NCBI RefSeq assembly: GCF_001690655.1
Contig: NZ_LZHQ01000034.1
Location: forward strand, 62,001-126,000
Direction: 5' to 3'
Source: Gilliamella sp. Occ3-1
GTDB taxonomy: Bacteria; Pseudomonadota; Gammaproteobacteria; Enterobacterales; Orbaceae
DNA: 64,000 bases
A model generated the notes under the pieces. It searched no databases. It saw only the letters and a program-made list of their open reading frames with translations, and was not told the DNA's origin. This document shows positions 49,014 to 59,848 of this stretch, piece after piece (position 1 is the stretch's first letter; each line of letters opens with the position of its first letter). A program made the position numbers and the translations under genes.

Positions 49014-49269
49014 CACGTTATCTACTTTTGTTGTGGAATTTATTAAAGCCAAAGAATGGCTTGTTAGTTAGTTTACTCGATTTTGAGTTCACAGCAAAAG
49101 CATCTTATGGCCAAATTGTTTTATTTAATGATTTATAAAAATATATCAAATATTTTCAATATATTTTTATATTGTAGTTGAGCATAATCGATAAATGATT
49201 ATATAATTATAGCCCCAAATTAACCGATTACGAATAAAGTAATCATGAATACATGCTTGAGGATTTCTC

Positions 49270-50217
49270 GTGCCTGATATGAAGCTTTTTGCTGGTAATG
49301 CCACACCTGAACTAGCAAAGCGTATAGCTAATCGTCTTTATACTTCTCTTGGTGACATTGTGGTAAGCCGTTTTAGTGATGGTGAAGTTAATGTCCAAAT
49401 CAATGAAAATGTCCGTGGTGAAGATGTTTTTATTATTCAATCAACTTGTGCTCCTACCAATGACAATTTAATGGAATTATTAGTTATGATCGATGCAATG
49501 CGCCGAGCATCTGCTGGTCGTATTACTGCTGTTATTCCTTATTTTGGTTATGCAAGGCAAGATCGTCGAGTTCGTTCGGCTCGTGTACCTATCACTGCTA
49601 AAGTTGTTGCTGATTTTCTATCAACTGTTGGTGTCGATAGGGTATTAACCGTTGATCTTCATGCCGAACAAATTCAAGGCTTCTTTGATGTGCCTGTTGA
49701 TAATGTATTTGGTAGCCCTGTTATTTTAGAAGATATGCTACAACGTGAGTTTGATCGCCCAATTGTTGTTTCCCCTGATATTGGCGGAGTGGTGCGTGCT
49801 CGTGCGATAGCTAAACTACTTAATGATACTGATATGGCAATTATTGATAAACGTCGTCAACGTGCCAATGAAGCAGAAGTGATGAATATTATTGGCGATG
49901 TTGCTGATAGAGATTGTATCTTAGTTGATGATATGATTGATACTGCAGGAACACTTTGTAAAGCAGCTGATGCTTTAAAAGCGCGAGGTGCCAAAAGAGT
50001 ATTTGCTTATGCTACCCACCCGATATTTTCAGGTAAAGCAGTAAGTAACATTAAAAACTGTGCTATTGATGAAATTGTTGTTTGTGACACAATTCCATTA
50101 ACGGCTGAAGTAAAAGCATTGAAAAATGTTCGCCAATTAACATTATCAGGTATGCTTGCTGAAGCAATTCGTCGAATTAGTAACGAAGAATCAATTTCAG
50201 CAATGTTCCATCAATAA
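49270..50217 (+). CDS. prs: Ribose-phosphate pyrophosphokinase
   Basis: Prs makes PRPP for nucleotide, His and Trp synthesis. The start is GTG at 49270, the same unusual start used by E. coli prs. The 315-residue length is the family norm. Motifs are [37 protein letters not shown], the catalytic-flexible loop [13 protein letters not shown], and the PRPP-binding [18 protein letters not shown] terminator follows immediately. Confidence 0.97.
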   Translation: MPDMKLFAGNATPELAKRIANRLYTSLGDIVVSRFSDGEVNVQINENVRGEDVFIIQSTCAPTNDNLMELLVMIDAMRRASAGRITAVIPYFGYARQDRRVRSARVPITAKVVADFLSTVGVDRVLTVDLHAEQIQGFFDVPVDNVFGSPVILEDMLQREFDRPIVVSPDIGGVVRARAIAKLLNDTDMAIIDKRRQRANEAEVMNIIGDVADRDCILVDDMIDTAGTLCKAADALKARGAKRVFAYATHPIFSGKAVSNIKNCAIDEIVVCDTIPLTAEVKALKNVRQLTLSGMLAEAIRRISNEESISAMFHQ

Positions 50218-50236
50218 CCTATTTTATCATTGGTAT

Positions 50237-50262
50237 AATGCCCCTTTTTTGGGGCATTTTTA
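50237..50262 (+). terminator. Terminator after prs
   Basis: AATGCCCC, loop of T residues, GGGGCATT followed by TTTAT, 20 bp past the prs stop. Confidence 0.9.
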
Positions 50263-50292
50263 TCGATAAAATCTAGTGACAATAAAAATATT

Positions 50293-50877
50293 ATGACAAA
50301 GATAAAACTGATTGTAGGACTCGCCAATCCCGGAAATGAATATGCAGCAACAAGGCACAATGCAGGTGCGTGGTTTGTTGAGCAATTGGCTGAACGTTAT
50401 AATAAATCATTAAAAAATGAACAAAAATTTTTTGGTTACACATCACGAATCAACATTTCAGGTCATGATGTACGTTTATTAGTTCCAACTACTTTCATGA
50501 ATTTAAGTGGTAAAGCTGTTCAAGCTATGGCGACATTTTACCAAATAAAGCCAGAAGAGATCTTAGTTGCACATGATGAACTCGACTTAAATCCCGGAAT
50601 AGCTAAACTTAAGTTTGGTGGTAGTCATGGTGGGCATAATGGGCTAAAAGATATTGCTAGTAAATTGGGAAATAATTTAAATTTTTATCGGTTAAGAATT
50701 GGTATTGGACATCCTGGCGATAAAAATAAAGTTGTTGGTTATGTTCTAAATAAGCCATCTAAACCTGAACAGGAATTAATTGATAAAGCTATTGACGAAT
50801 CTTTGCGTTGTACAGATATCTTATTGTCTGATGGGATAGACGTTGCTATGAACAAGTTACATGCTTTTAAAGCTTAG
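50293..50877 (+). CDS. pth: Peptidyl-tRNA hydrolase
   Basis: Pth frees tRNA from peptidyl-tRNA dropped by ribosomes. The 194-residue protein has [20 protein letters not shown] with the catalytic His, [39 protein letters not shown] with the catalytic Asp, and GGHNGLKDI, the complete family pattern. Confidence 0.97.
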   Translation: MTKIKLIVGLANPGNEYAATRHNAGAWFVEQLAERYNKSLKNEQKFFGYTSRINISGHDVRLLVPTTFMNLSGKAVQAMATFYQIKPEEILVAHDELDLNPGIAKLKFGGSHGGHNGLKDIASKLGNNLNFYRLRIGIGHPGDKNKVVGYVLNKPSKPEQELIDKAIDESLRCTDILLSDGIDVAMNKLHAFKA

Positions 50878-50930
50878 TTAAATTATTGAATGTTTCAATA
50901 ACGTAAAAATCAATAAATATCCACTTTAAT

Positions 50931-50962
50931 AAAAAAAATCCACCTAAAATATTAGGCGGATT
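50931..50962 (-). terminator. Terminator after the DUF3597 gene
   Basis: On the minus strand AATCCGCCTAA pairs with TTAGGTGGATT (one mismatch) and is followed by a run of T residues. Confidence 0.85.
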
Positions 50963-50983
50963 TAATTGTCTTAATATTCTCTT

Positions 50984-51415
50984 TTAAGAGAAAAGATGGG
51001 TTACATTACCACCTTTTTCAGCAATTTTTTTCATTACTTCTTTAATTAACCATGTATTCATTGCTGTGGTATCATCAGTATTGCCTGGATAATTCAGTTC
51101 TTTCGCTAGATTTTTTCGTGCATCTAAACTGCTATCTATACCTAATAATTTCAATAGATCAACGATAGATGTTTTCCAATTAAGCGTTTCAGGATGCTTT
51201 TTAGCTAAATTATCGAGAATAGAGGAAACATCAACATTAGTTGCGGATGCGCTTTGCTCTACTTTATCTTGGACTTTCTCTGAACCACTCGATACTGTAT
51301 TTTTAACAGATGCGGTGATATTTTCAACTTTATCCTTCACAGCATCAACTGCATTATCTACTGTTGCTTGAGCACTTGGAAATACTTTGGAAAAAATGTT
51401 ATTTAAAATGTTCAT
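50984..51415 (-). CDS. DUF3597 domain protein
   Basis: A 143-residue protein with an N-terminal amphipathic, Val/Lys/Ser-rich helical half (residues 15-65, resembling LEA-like or phasin-like repeats, VKDKVENITASVKNTVSS) and a C-terminal DUF3597 domain: LNWKTSIVDLLKLLGIDSSL, ARKNLAKELNYPGN, MNTWLIKEVMKKIAEKGGNV. The domain occurs in many proteobacteria and has no known role; stress association has been suggested only from its composition. No signal peptide. It is transcribed alone. Confidence 0.8.
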   Translation of the reverse strand: MNILNNIFSKVFPSAQATVDNAVDAVKDKVENITASVKNTVSSGSEKVQDKVEQSASATNVDVSSILDNLAKKHPETLNWKTSIVDLLKLLGIDSSLDARKNLAKELNYPGNTDDTTAMNTWLIKEVMKKIAEKGGNVTHLFS

Positions 51416-51592
51416 ATTACATCTCCTTTAAATTTAAACTGCTTTAAAAAAACTGCTTAACGATATAGATGTAGAAAAGATCACATTCAATATAGCGCTT
51501 AGAAGAATGTAATGTCAAAATTATTACACATTAATAGCATTTTCTGTATTACGATAAACTGTTTATCAATATATTAAAAAATTATTTTATAT

Positions 51593-51618
51593 CAAAAAAA
51601 TGCCCTTAAAAGGGCATT
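51593..51618 (-). terminator. Terminator after uxuA
   Basis: AATGCCCT/AGGGCATT stem with a TTAA-type loop; on the minus strand it is followed by TTTTTT, about 40 bp past uxuA. Confidence 0.9.
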
Positions 51619-51660
51619 AGAATTTTGACTAACTAATTATAATTAATTAATTTAGTTCAA

Positions 51661-52842
51661 TTAGTTAAAAAAAGCTCGAAGAATAGCATACTCAACACCA
51701 CGAATTTCGGCTAAACCTCGTAAGCGACCTATGGAGGAATAACCTGGATTTGTCTTTTTCTTCAGATCGTCCAACATTTGATGTCCATGATCTGGACGAA
51801 CAGGGATTGAGCGTTTGATTCCTGCTTTTTTACGTCTCTGTTCTTCTGTAATGAGCGCCTTTATCACGGCATACATGTCAACATCACCAGCTAAATGATC
51901 GCCTTCATGAAAAGATAATGGATTTTCTTCTCGAACTGTTGCCCGTAAGTGAATGAAATGAACACGATCAGCAAATTTTTCAACCATTGTTGCCAAATCA
52001 TTATCGTTACGAACTCCATAAGATCCTGTACAGAAACAAAAGCCATTATGAATACTGTCAACTGTATCTTTAATCCATTGCATATCTTCGATAGTTGAAA
52101 CTATACGAGGTAAACCCAAGATAGGTCGAGGAGGATCATCAGGATGTACTGTTAATACCACACCAACTTCTTCTGCAACAGGTACAATAGCTTTTAAAAA
52201 ATAGGCATAATTTTCACGTAATTTGTTTTTATCAATACCATCATAGGTTGCAAGGTGTGCCCTAAATTGATCAAGAGAATAACCTTCTTCTGCACCAGGT
52301 AAGCCAGCGATAATGTTAGCGATAAGCTTATCTTTGTCTGATTGTGTCATTTTTTCAAAATAAGATTTAGCTGAAGCTATATCCTCTTTTGAGTAATCTT
52401 TTTCTGCATTGGGTCTTTGTAATATAAAGATATCAAATGCTGCAAACGCTGTTTGGTCAAAACGTAATGCTTTTGAACCATCAGGCAACTCATAAGCTAG
52501 ATCAGTACGAGTCCAATCTAAAACTGGCATAAAATTGTAACAAACAGTATCAATGCCACAAGCTGCTAAATTTCTAATAGACTGTTTGTAATTTTCAATA
52601 TGCTGCAAAACGTTTCCTGTATGGGTTTTTATTTCTTCATGGACAGGAATACTTTCTACAACAGACCATGTTAATCCTTTTTCTTCAATAATATTTTTTC
52701 GTTTTTGAATTTCTTCAATAGTCCAAACTTCTCCATTGGGAATATGGTGTAAAGCTGTAACAATTCCAGTTGCTCCAGCTTGTTTAATATCATCTAATGA
52801 TACTGGGTCATTTGGTCCAAACCAACGCATCGTTTGTTCCAT
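51661..52842 (-). CDS. uxuA: Mannonate dehydratase
   Basis: UxuA dehydrates D-mannonate to 2-keto-3-deoxygluconate in the hexuronate pathway. The ATG at 52842 has AAGGAA eight bases in front; the frame extends five codons further but without benefit. The 393-residue protein matches E. coli UxuA (394): [80 protein letters not shown] and [12 protein letters not shown] with metal-binding His residues. Confidence 0.97.
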   Translation of the reverse strand: MEQTMRWFGPNDPVSLDDIKQAGATGIVTALHHIPNGEVWTIEEIQKRKNIIEEKGLTWSVVESIPVHEEIKTHTGNVLQHIENYKQSIRNLAACGIDTVCYNFMPVLDWTRTDLAYELPDGSKALRFDQTAFAAFDIFILQRPNAEKDYSKEDIASAKSYFEKMTQSDKDKLIANIIAGLPGAEEGYSLDQFRAHLATYDGIDKNKLRENYAYFLKAIVPVAEEVGVVLTVHPDDPPRPILGLPRIVSTIEDMQWIKDTVDSIHNGFCFCTGSYGVRNDNDLATMVEKFADRVHFIHLRATVREENPLSFHEGDHLAGDVDMYAVIKALITEEQRRKKAGIKRSIPVRPDHGHQMLDDLKKKTNPGYSSIGRLRGLAEIRGVEYAILRAFFN

Positions 52843-52913
52843 ATAAATTTCCTTCACGATTTCATTTTGTTTTTCTAAAATAATAAAGATCTATAAACAA
52901 TGCTGATTATTAT

Positions 52914-53675
52914 CTATTGATTAACAATGTTAACCGGAATTGAGTCAAATAAATAACCATCAAAATTTGGATCTTCGCTATCCGAAACTGCCATTAATGT
53001 TTGTTTAACATTTTCTAAATGTTGCCACATAGCATGACGTGCGGCCATTGCATCTTTTACCTGTAACGCTTGTAAAATTTTTTCATGATCATAAAGCCAT
53101 TTTTTTCGATAACTATAATCAGTAATTCGGCTGTGTAGTTGACCCCACATTTTGCTAGCAGTACGTTTTTGCCACAAATCATTTAACAGACTTTCAAGTA
53201 TTGAATTCTTGGTCGCTCTTGCTATTGCAATATGAAACATTTCATCTGCACTATAATCATCTAAAATATCTTGTTCTAAAATTTGTCGTTCTTTTTCTAA
53301 AATAGCTTTTAACTCAATAATATCTGATTTTACAATTTGCGAAGCGGCAAAAGCGGCAATATTACTTTCAATTAATTGTCTAGCTTGTAATAGTTCAAAA
53401 GGGCCAAAATCATCTTCTTCAATTTTTTTATCTGTTTCTGATAATATTTCATTTGGTAAACCAATTACATATACACCAGAACCTTTTTTGACAGTGACTA
53501 GATTTTCTAATTCTAGCATAATTAACGCTTCTCTTACTACGGTTCTACTTACATTAAATGCCTCTGCAATATCTCTTTCTGGCGGTAATCGGTCACCAAT
53601 TTTATAGGTACCACCTTTTAATAGTGATTTAAGTTCATTACCAATTTCTTGATATAGCCGATTAATTGTTAGCAT
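52914..53675 (-). CDS. uxuR: GntR-family regulator of hexuronate genes (UxuR/ExuR type)
   Basis: A 253-residue FadR-subfamily GntR protein. The N-terminal winged helix reads IGDRLPPERDIAEAFNVSRT and VVREALIMLELENLVTVKKG; the C-terminal FCD domain contains ARQLIESNIAAFAA, and DEMFHIAIARATKN with metal-site Asp/His residues. The genes on both sides (uxuA downstream, uxuB divergent) and the palindrome in the shared promoter region point to hexuronate control. UxuR or ExuR cannot be told apart by eye. Confidence 0.85.
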   Translation of the reverse strand: MLTINRLYQEIGNELKSLLKGGTYKIGDRLPPERDIAEAFNVSRTVVREALIMLELENLVTVKKGSGVYVIGLPNEILSETDKKIEEDDFGPFELLQARQLIESNIAAFAASQIVKSDIIELKAILEKERQILEQDILDDYSADEMFHIAIARATKNSILESLLNDLWQKRTASKMWGQLHSRITDYSYRKKWLYDHEKILQALQVKDAMAARHAMWQHLENVKQTLMAVSDSEDPNFDGYLFDSIPVNIVNQ

Positions 53676-53778
53676 TATTTATAATCCTTATTCTAATTTC
53701 GGTCTAATTTGAGTAATTATACGCTAATTATTACAAGTACTATAAGTCAATTATGGGATAAATTGATTTAATTTCATA

Positions 53779-53792
53779 ATTGGCATGCCAAT
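53779..53792. promoter_or_regulatory. Probable UxuR/ExuR operator
   Basis: ATTGGCATGCCAAT is a perfect 14-bp palindrome in the divergent uxuR-uxuB spacer and resembles the known ExuR/UxuR box (ATTGGTATACCAAT), differing at two symmetric positions. Confidence 0.75.
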
Positions 53793-53952
53793 ATAGTTTC
53801 GTATTATAGATTTTTTTGAACATCATATATAAAATAAACCAAAAAATGTGATTTATATCGCAAAAAAGAAAAAATTGGGATGAAATGTTTGCCAACAAAT
53901 GAAAACATGTCTAACCAATAAAGTAATTAAACAGATAATCACGGTGAATAAA

Positions 53953-55422
53953 ATGTTAAATTTATTAAATCTTCCTAAATCAATCCAACATAGACCTTTA
54001 TATGATCGGCAAAAAATAACCTCACGAATTGTTCATTTGGGATTCGGTGCTTTTCACCGTGCTCATCAAGCGTTATTGACCGATCGTTTACTTAACAAGG
54101 GAAGCTGTGACTGGGGTATTTGTGAAGTTAATATTGTTGGTGGTGAAGAATTAATTAATGAAATTCGTAAACAAGACCATTTGTATACTGTGTTAGAAAA
54201 AGGTGCAACATCAAAAGAAGCATTTATTATTGGTAGCGTAAAAGAATCATTATTAACACCAACAGATGGCATAGATGCAATTTTAGAAAAGATGACGGAT
54301 CCAGTAATTGAAATTGTTTCATTAACAGTAACAGAAAAAGGATATTGCATGTTACCTAGTGGAGCTGGATTAGATTTGAATAATGCATTAATTAAAACTG
54401 ACTTAGCAAATCCAACAAAGCCTATGTCTGCCCCAGGTGTTATTGTTGAGGCGCTTTATAGAAGAATGCAACGAGGGTTAAAATCCTTTACTGCTTTATC
54501 ATGCGATAATATTCCTGAAAATGGATTGGTCTTAAAAAAAGCAATATTAGGATTAGCTAACGCTCGAGATCCACAATTAGCAAATTGGATTGAGTCTAAT
54601 ACAACATTCCCATGCACTATGGTTGACCGTATTGTCCCTGCCGCAACATCCGAAACATTAACTGAAATAGAAGATACATTAGGCGGTATGTTTGATCCAT
54701 GTGGTATTGCTTGTGAACCTTTTATTCAATGGGTTATAGAAGATAATTTTGTCACTAACCGCCCTAATTGGAATGAAGTCGGTGCTGAATTTGTGGATAA
54801 TGTTGTTCCATATGAAGAAATGAAACTTCGTATGCTAAATGGTAGCCATTCTTTTTTAGCCTACCTAGGCTATTTGGCCGGTTACGAGCACATTAATGAT
54901 TGCATGAATGATGTTAATTATAAAAAAGCAACTTTAACATTGATGATACAACAACAAGCACCAACACTTCACGTCCCTAGTCATGTTAATTTGCAACAAT
55001 ATGCAAACAAACTTATCGAACGTTTTAGTAATCCATCATTAAAACATAAAACATGGCAGATTGCGATGGATGGTACTCAAAAATTGCCTCAAAGAATGCT
55101 CGATTCAATCCGTTGGCATATCAAAAATGGTTCAGATTTTTCATTGCTAGCTTTAGGGGTTGCGAGTTGGATGCGCTATATTGGCGGCATCGATGATAAT
55201 AACCAGCCAATAGATTTACGAGATCCAATGAGTGAGCAACTACAAACTATTGTTAAAACGAGCAACGATGGCGTTGAACGAGTGAATGCACTATTACGTC
55301 TAGGGGCTGTCTTTGGTTTAGATTTGCCGAACAATGCATTATTTAAAGAAAAGGTAACAATACATTACCTTTCTTTAATGAAATATGGGGCAAAACAAAC
55401 TGTCAGCAATTTATCAAACTAA
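53953..55422 (+). CDS. uxuB: D-mannonate oxidoreductase (fructuronate reductase)
   Basis: UxuB reduces D-fructuronate to D-mannonate with NADH, the step before UxuA. The ATG at 53953 has GGTGA at the right distance; an in-frame start 18 codons upstream adds unlikely residues. The 489-residue protein of the polyol-dehydrogenase family shows RIVHLGFGAFHRAHQALLTD, TEKGYC, CDNIPENGLVLKKAILG, DRIVPAATSET, and KLRMLNGSHSFLAYLGYLAG. Confidence 0.95.
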   Translation: MLNLLNLPKSIQHRPLYDRQKITSRIVHLGFGAFHRAHQALLTDRLLNKGSCDWGICEVNIVGGEELINEIRKQDHLYTVLEKGATSKEAFIIGSVKESLLTPTDGIDAILEKMTDPVIEIVSLTVTEKGYCMLPSGAGLDLNNALIKTDLANPTKPMSAPGVIVEALYRRMQRGLKSFTALSCDNIPENGLVLKKAILGLANARDPQLANWIESNTTFPCTMVDRIVPAATSETLTEIEDTLGGMFDPCGIACEPFIQWVIEDNFVTNRPNWNEVGAEFVDNVVPYEEMKLRMLNGSHSFLAYLGYLAGYEHINDCMNDVNYKKATLTLMIQQQAPTLHVPSHVNLQQYANKLIERFSNPSLKHKTWQIAMDGTQKLPQRMLDSIRWHIKNGSDFSLLALGVASWMRYIGGIDDNNQPIDLRDPMSEQLQTIVKTSNDGVERVNALLRLGAVFGLDLPNNALFKEKVTIHYLSLMKYGAKQTVSNLSN

Positions 55423-55452
55423 GGTTATTAAACTAAGAGCGGATTAAATATA

Positions 55453-55533
55453 ATGAAAAACTTTTTGTTACAAACCAAAGTCGCGCAAAGACTCTATTTT
55501 GATTATGCAGCAGATCAATTTTTACCAAAATAG
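55453..55533 (+). pseudogene. uxaC: Stub of uxaC (glucuronate isomerase)
   Basis: ATG at 55453 begins a 26-codon frame reading KNFLLQTKVAQRLYFDYAAD before a stop at 55533. This corresponds to the start of UxaC (in E. coli FLLDTEFARRLYHDYAKDQ), which isomerises glucuronate and galacturonate. The remaining 440 or so codons are missing; only about 100 bp of AT-rich DNA follow before trmL. It lies 30 bp after uxuB, so uxuB-uxaC was probably an operon. Confidence 0.7.
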
Positions 55534-55641
55534 ATTATAATCAATAAAATTTTTTGTAATTTAATCCAGATTTAGCTTGCTGGTGATCACTATAAATAGA
55601 GAATACTTAGTACCGCAGGTATAACTGAGTAAAATTAAATT

Positions 55642-56139
55642 TTATTTTGCCCCCACATAATTTAACTGACGCCATGACTCATAAACAACAACGGCTACAG
55701 AATTAGATAAATTTATACTACGACTAGTCGCTAGCATAGGAATGCGAATTTTTTTATTTTGAGGTAATGCATCAAGTATGGTTTTAGGTAAGCCACGGGT
55801 TTCTGGTCCAAACATTAAGAAGTCATTTTGCTGGTAATTGACTTCACTATGTGGTTTTTGCCCTTTTGTGGTTAAAGCATAAACTTGGGTTAACAGGTCA
55901 ATTTGATTGGCATCTAGAAAATGGTTGAGATTTTTATAACGTTTTACATCAACAAATTCTTGATAATCAAGTCCTGCTCGTCTTAATTTTTTGTTATCCC
56001 AGAAAAAGCCCATTGGTTCAATAATATGTAAATTGAAACCAGTGTTAGCACAAAGGCGGATAATATTTCCTGTATTAGCAGGAATTTCGGGTTCAAATAA
56101 AACGATGTTTAAGGCTGAATTTGACACAACTTTTCTCAT
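55642..56139 (-). CDS. trmL: tRNA (cytidine/uridine-34 2'-O)-methyltransferase TrmL
   Basis: A SPOUT-class methyltransferase modifying the wobble base of tRNA-Leu isoacceptors. The 165-residue protein has [29 protein letters not shown]-like [12 protein letters not shown], the knot segment [17 protein letters not shown], and [20 protein letters not shown], typical of YibK/TrmL. Confidence 0.95.
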   Translation of the reverse strand: MRKVVSNSALNIVLFEPEIPANTGNIIRLCANTGFNLHIIEPMGFFWDNKKLRRAGLDYQEFVDVKRYKNLNHFLDANQIDLLTQVYALTTKGQKPHSEVNYQQNDFLMFGPETRGLPKTILDALPQNKKIRIPMLATSRSINLSNSVAVVVYESWRQLNYVGAK

Positions 56140-56146
56140 TTATTAT

Positions 56147-57529
56147 TTATTGATGTTTATGAATTGGCAATATTATCACAATTCTAAGTCCACCAAGATG
56201 ACTTTTTTCTGCTTTTACAGTACCGTGATCGCGTATGATGGCATTAGCTACAATAGCGAGCCCTAATCCAGTTCCACCAGATTCACGATCTCGAGCTTCG
56301 CTTGTACGATAAAAAGGTCTAAAAATTTGTTCTAGTTCACTTTCAGCAACTCCTGGACCATCATCATCAATTGTAATTGTTAGCTTTTGTTGTTGTGCTA
56401 CAAAATTAATGTCGATCTGTTTATTTGAATAGCGAAATGCGTTGCGTATAACGTTTTCAAGTGCGCTACACAAAGCAATTGGATAGCATAATATAGTATG
56501 GTTAGTTGGAAAATTTGTAACGACCAACGTTTTACCTATTTGTTCTGCTTCAAAAGTGGCATTATCAAGCACCTGTTTAAATAAAATATTAATTTTATTA
56601 ACCTCACGAATTTCATTATTGTCATATTGTTGCCTTGCCAATGACAATAAGTCACCAATCATAGAATCTAATTTCATCGCTTCATTATTAATACGTATAA
56701 CTTCACTGCTTTCTCCTTGTTTGCGCCGCAATAGTGATGTAGCAAGCTGCAAACGAGTCAAAGGAGTGCGTAATTCATGAGAAATATCTGAAAACAAACG
56801 CTGCTGTACTTTTTGCATTCGTTTAAGCTCTCTTAGCATATGGTTAAAACTAGCCCCCGTTGCTTTATATTCAGACGATCCTATTTGTTCTAGCTCAGGC
56901 CACTCTTGTAAATTTCCTTTTGCGACCTGATCAGCTGCTTTTTTTAGTCCGCGAGCTGGTTTTGCAATACTCCAAGATAACCATAGTAAAAAAGGAGAAC
57001 TTGCCAGCATGGTCAAAGTTAATAGTAAAAAAGGATGATCAAATATAAAGTTGACTAATTGAGATTGAATATCTGTAGTTTGTTGTAGGATATATAATTG
57101 ATATTCAGCATTAGCATAATGAATGAGAAAAGGTCCTATAATTTCTTGAGAATCATAGATTTTTTTTGCAGGATCTTTGACATCATGGGATTTTTCACTA
57201 AAGTTTTTGATTAAAGCAATATTTTTTGTTTCAGCTGTAATGATTTGCCCATTAGGAGTAACAATAAATAAAAATTGACCTGGTTTTTGATGACTATCCA
57301 TGACAACAATAAAACGCATCCACCACCGAAAACTATCTTTTGGTACATTAATAAGATCATTTTCAATCTGATGTGCAAGCATATTACCAGCTTGTTTATC
57401 TTTGTTTGCTAAATAGGTTAAATTTCGAGAGTCAAGACTCGGCAAAACCATTATTAACATTAGGAAAAAAGCTATAGTCAATAAAAATATTGTGAAAATT
57501 CTGATTGTTAGCTTGTTAAAAAACCACAT
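56147..57529 (-). CDS. cpxA: Envelope-stress sensor histidine kinase CpxA
   Basis: CpxA senses envelope protein damage and phosphorylates CpxR. The 460-residue protein has an N-terminal helix, a periplasmic domain (about residues 30-160), a second helix (FLLLTLTMLASSPFLLWLSW), HAMP (ARGLKKAADQVAKGNL), the His box SDISHELRTPLTRLQLATSL, N box ENVIRNAFRYSN and G boxes DDDGPGV and GGTGLGLAIV. Downstream of cpxR by 29 bases. Confidence 0.93.
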   Translation of the reverse strand: MWFFNKLTIRIFTIFLLTIAFFLMLIMVLPSLDSRNLTYLANKDKQAGNMLAHQIENDLINVPKDSFRWWMRFIVVMDSHQKPGQFLFIVTPNGQIITAETKNIALIKNFSEKSHDVKDPAKKIYDSQEIIGPFLIHYANAEYQLYILQQTTDIQSQLVNFIFDHPFLLLTLTMLASSPFLLWLSWSIAKPARGLKKAADQVAKGNLQEWPELEQIGSSEYKATGASFNHMLRELKRMQKVQQRLFSDISHELRTPLTRLQLATSLLRRKQGESSEVIRINNEAMKLDSMIGDLLSLARQQYDNNEIREVNKINILFKQVLDNATFEAEQIGKTLVVTNFPTNHTILCYPIALCSALENVIRNAFRYSNKQIDINFVAQQQKLTITIDDDGPGVAESELEQIFRPFYRTSEARDRESGGTGLGLAIVANAIIRDHGTVKAEKSHLGGLRIVIILPIHKHQ

Positions 57530-57558
57530 ATTATGTTATCTGATTTTTCATTATAATG

Positions 57559-58281
57559 TTATTTGTGTAACAAATTGTTATTTTGATCAATAACAAATAA
57601 GTAACCTTTTGAACGTAATGTTTTAATCCAAGGTAAACCATCACTCCTAGGAGGAAGTTTTTTGCGTAAATTAGATACATGTACATCAATCGATCGAGCA
57701 AGTGGAATAAATTCTTTACCTAAAACAGATTCACTTAGTGTTTCACGTGTAATTATTTTGCCTGCATTTTCAAGAAATGTAAGCAACACTTGAAACTCAG
57801 TACCTGTTAAGTCAATATACTTGTTATCAAAAAAAACAGATTGTTGTTTTCGATTTACATTAAGTTTATCAACTGAATATTGAATTGGTTTTTCAAATCC
57901 ATAGTTAGCTATATTATCCCAATAGGTTCTACGTAAAAGTGCATTAATTCGGGCAATAAGCTCTCTATCATTAAATGGTTTTATAATGTAATCATCAGCA
58001 CCGAGTTCAAGTCCAATCACTTTATCATATTCATCATCTTTGGCTGTTAAAAGAATAACAGGTACAGTAAATTTACCTCTAAGCTGAGATAATAATCTAA
58101 ATCCATTCATCTCAGGCATCATAATATCAAGTAAAATGAGATCTATTGTTTTATCAAATTTGTCTAAAGCCTGAATTCCATTATTTGCTATTTCAACTTG
58201 ATACCCTTCTAACTCAAGCAGCTCTCGTAATAATAAGGTAATTTCCTGATCATCATCCACTACAAGTAATTTGCTGCTCAT
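57559..58281 (-). CDS. cpxR: Envelope-stress response regulator CpxR
   Basis: An OmpR-type regulator of 240 residues. The receiver domain has acidic VVDDDQEI, phospho-Asp in LILLDIMMPEMNG, and IKPFNDRELIARINALLRR. The winged-helix domain reads LTGTEFQVLLTFLENAGKII, SRSIDVHVSNLRKKL-like block (ARSIDVHVSNLRKKLPP) and TLRSKGYLF. Sequence and pairing with CpxA support CpxR. A GTAAA-rich stretch near 58350-58375 could hold an autoregulatory box but does not fit the spaced consensus well. Confidence 0.94.
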   Translation of the reverse strand: MSSKLLVVDDDQEITLLLRELLELEGYQVEIANNGIQALDKFDKTIDLILLDIMMPEMNGFRLLSQLRGKFTVPVILLTAKDDEYDKVIGLELGADDYIIKPFNDRELIARINALLRRTYWDNIANYGFEKPIQYSVDKLNVNRKQQSVFFDNKYIDLTGTEFQVLLTFLENAGKIITRETLSESVLGKEFIPLARSIDVHVSNLRKKLPPRSDGLPWIKTLRSKGYLFVIDQNNNLLHK

Positions 58282-58399
58282 TGCAATCCTCTTTATCTAA
58301 TTCACTCTTGATATTATTTCAATAACAAATATAGTTTTTATCCTAAAAAACTCATTATATGTAAAATTTACTAATAATATAGTAAATTATTGTTAAGTT

Positions 58400-59848
58400 T
58401 TATATAGAAAATATTTTTACGTTACTAAAACCTTGGTCAATTAAATAAAGCGCTTGTAACTTACTCATTACGCCACGATCACAATATAGCAAATATTGCT
58501 TTGATTGTTCCAAACGCCCAAATTGCGTTGCTAACTTATAAAATGGAATATGCTTAACTTCAATATCGCTCAATATAAGTGGGTTATCTTCCTGCTCTTC
58601 TGAAGAGCGAATATCAATAACTACGTGCTCGGCACTTAGAGTTGTGACAGTTTCAACATGAGCAATTTTTGTATCAGTTTGTTTTGCTATCTCACGAATA
58701 TCAATATTTTCAGCCTCGGCAACTGCTTTATCCAAAATCGTGAAATTAAAATTCATTTCCTCTGCTTCAATTTTTTCTTTCACGGCTTTAACCGTTGGGC
58801 TTTTAGATATCACGCCACAAAATTCTGGCATTGTTTTAGCTATATCTTCAGTACCAATTTGACGCGCAATATTGATAATGGTTTCTTTGTCATGTGTGAT
58901 TAAAGGACGTAAAACTAATGTATCACTGGCATTATCAATTAAACGTAAATTGGTAAGTGTTTGACTTGATACTTGCCCCAATGCTTCTCCAGTAACGAGA
59001 GCTTCCACTTTATAGCGTTGCGCAATTTTTGATGCCGCACGAATCATCATCCGTTTTAGAATAACTCCCATTTGCCCATCATCAATTTTTTCAAGAATTT
59101 CACCAACAACATCAGAAAAATCAATAGCAATGAAACGCACTTTATGCGAGCTACCAAAACGTTCCCATAGGTAATGAGCCATATGTTTAACGCCAATTTC
59201 GTGAGTTTTTCCACCAAGATTAAAGAAACAATAATGCACTCGGCTTCCGCGTCGCATTAGCATATAACTTGATACACCAGAATCAAAACCACCCGATATG
59301 AGCGAAAGAACATCTTCTTGTGTACCAGTTGGAAAACCGCCAATGCCAGCATGTCGACCTTTTACCAGCAGTAACTTTTCTTTGTCGATTTCAAGATGAA
59401 CGGTGATTTCTGGACGAGTTAATTTAACCTTAGCCGAAGACACATGTTGATTAAGCCCACCACCAACATAACGTTCAACATCAATTGAAGTAAATTCATG
59501 TTTACCTCGACGCTTTACGCGTACACAAAACGTTTTGTTTTCAATTAATGGAGCATAATAATTTAATGCTTTTTCAAAAATATCATGCATATCAACAAAA
59601 GTGATTTCATCAACGGCTAAAATATGATGTATACCGGGGATCCGCGTTAATAACTCAAGTATCTTAGCTTCACTATTTTCAACTTTTGGACGAACTTCAA
59701 TAAAATCCCAATGACGAATAACCGCAACATCTTCAATATGATGCTTTAAAATATTACGAATGTTACTTGTTAGTATTTTAATAAATCGTAAACGAACAGA
59801 ATCACTTTTGATGGTAATTTCGGGAAAGAGCTTAACAATAAATTTCAT
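58400..59848 (-). CDS. thiI: tRNA 4-thiouridine synthase/thiamine thiazole sulfur transferase
   Basis: ThiI makes s4U8 in tRNA and moves sulfur to ThiS. The 482-residue protein equals E. coli ThiI. It has the ferredoxin-like/THUMP region ([30 protein letters not shown]), the PP-loop [17 protein letters not shown], the Cys in [11 protein letters not shown], and a C-terminal rhodanese domain whose active Cys is in [12 protein letters not shown]. Both catalytic Cys residues are present. Confidence 0.96.
   Translation of the reverse strand: MKFIVKLFPEITIKSDSVRLRFIKILTSNIRNILKHHIEDVAVIRHWDFIEVRPKVENSEAKILELLTRIPGIHHILAVDEITFVDMHDIFEKALNYYAPLIENKTFCVRVKRRGKHEFTSIDVERYVGGGLNQHVSSAKVKLTRPEITVHLEIDKEKLLLVKGRHAGIGGFPTGTQEDVLSLISGGFDSGVSSYMLMRRGSRVHYCFFNLGGKTHEIGVKHMAHYLWERFGSSHKVRFIAIDFSDVVGEILEKIDDGQMGVILKRMMIRAASKIAQRYKVEALVTGEALGQVSSQTLTNLRLIDNASDTLVLRPLITHDKETIINIARQIGTEDIAKTMPEFCGVISKSPTVKAVKEKIEAEEMNFNFTILDKAVAEAENIDIREIAKQTDTKIAHVETVTTLSAEHVVIDIRSSEEQEDNPLILSDIEVKHIPFYKLATQFGRLEQSKQYLLYCDRGVMSKLQALYLIDQGFSNVKIFSI

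Noticed and set aside
58345-58380. CpxR autoregulatory box upstream of cpxR
   Set aside because: Several GTAAA/TTTAC words occur, but none as the direct repeat with five-base spacing required by the consensus.
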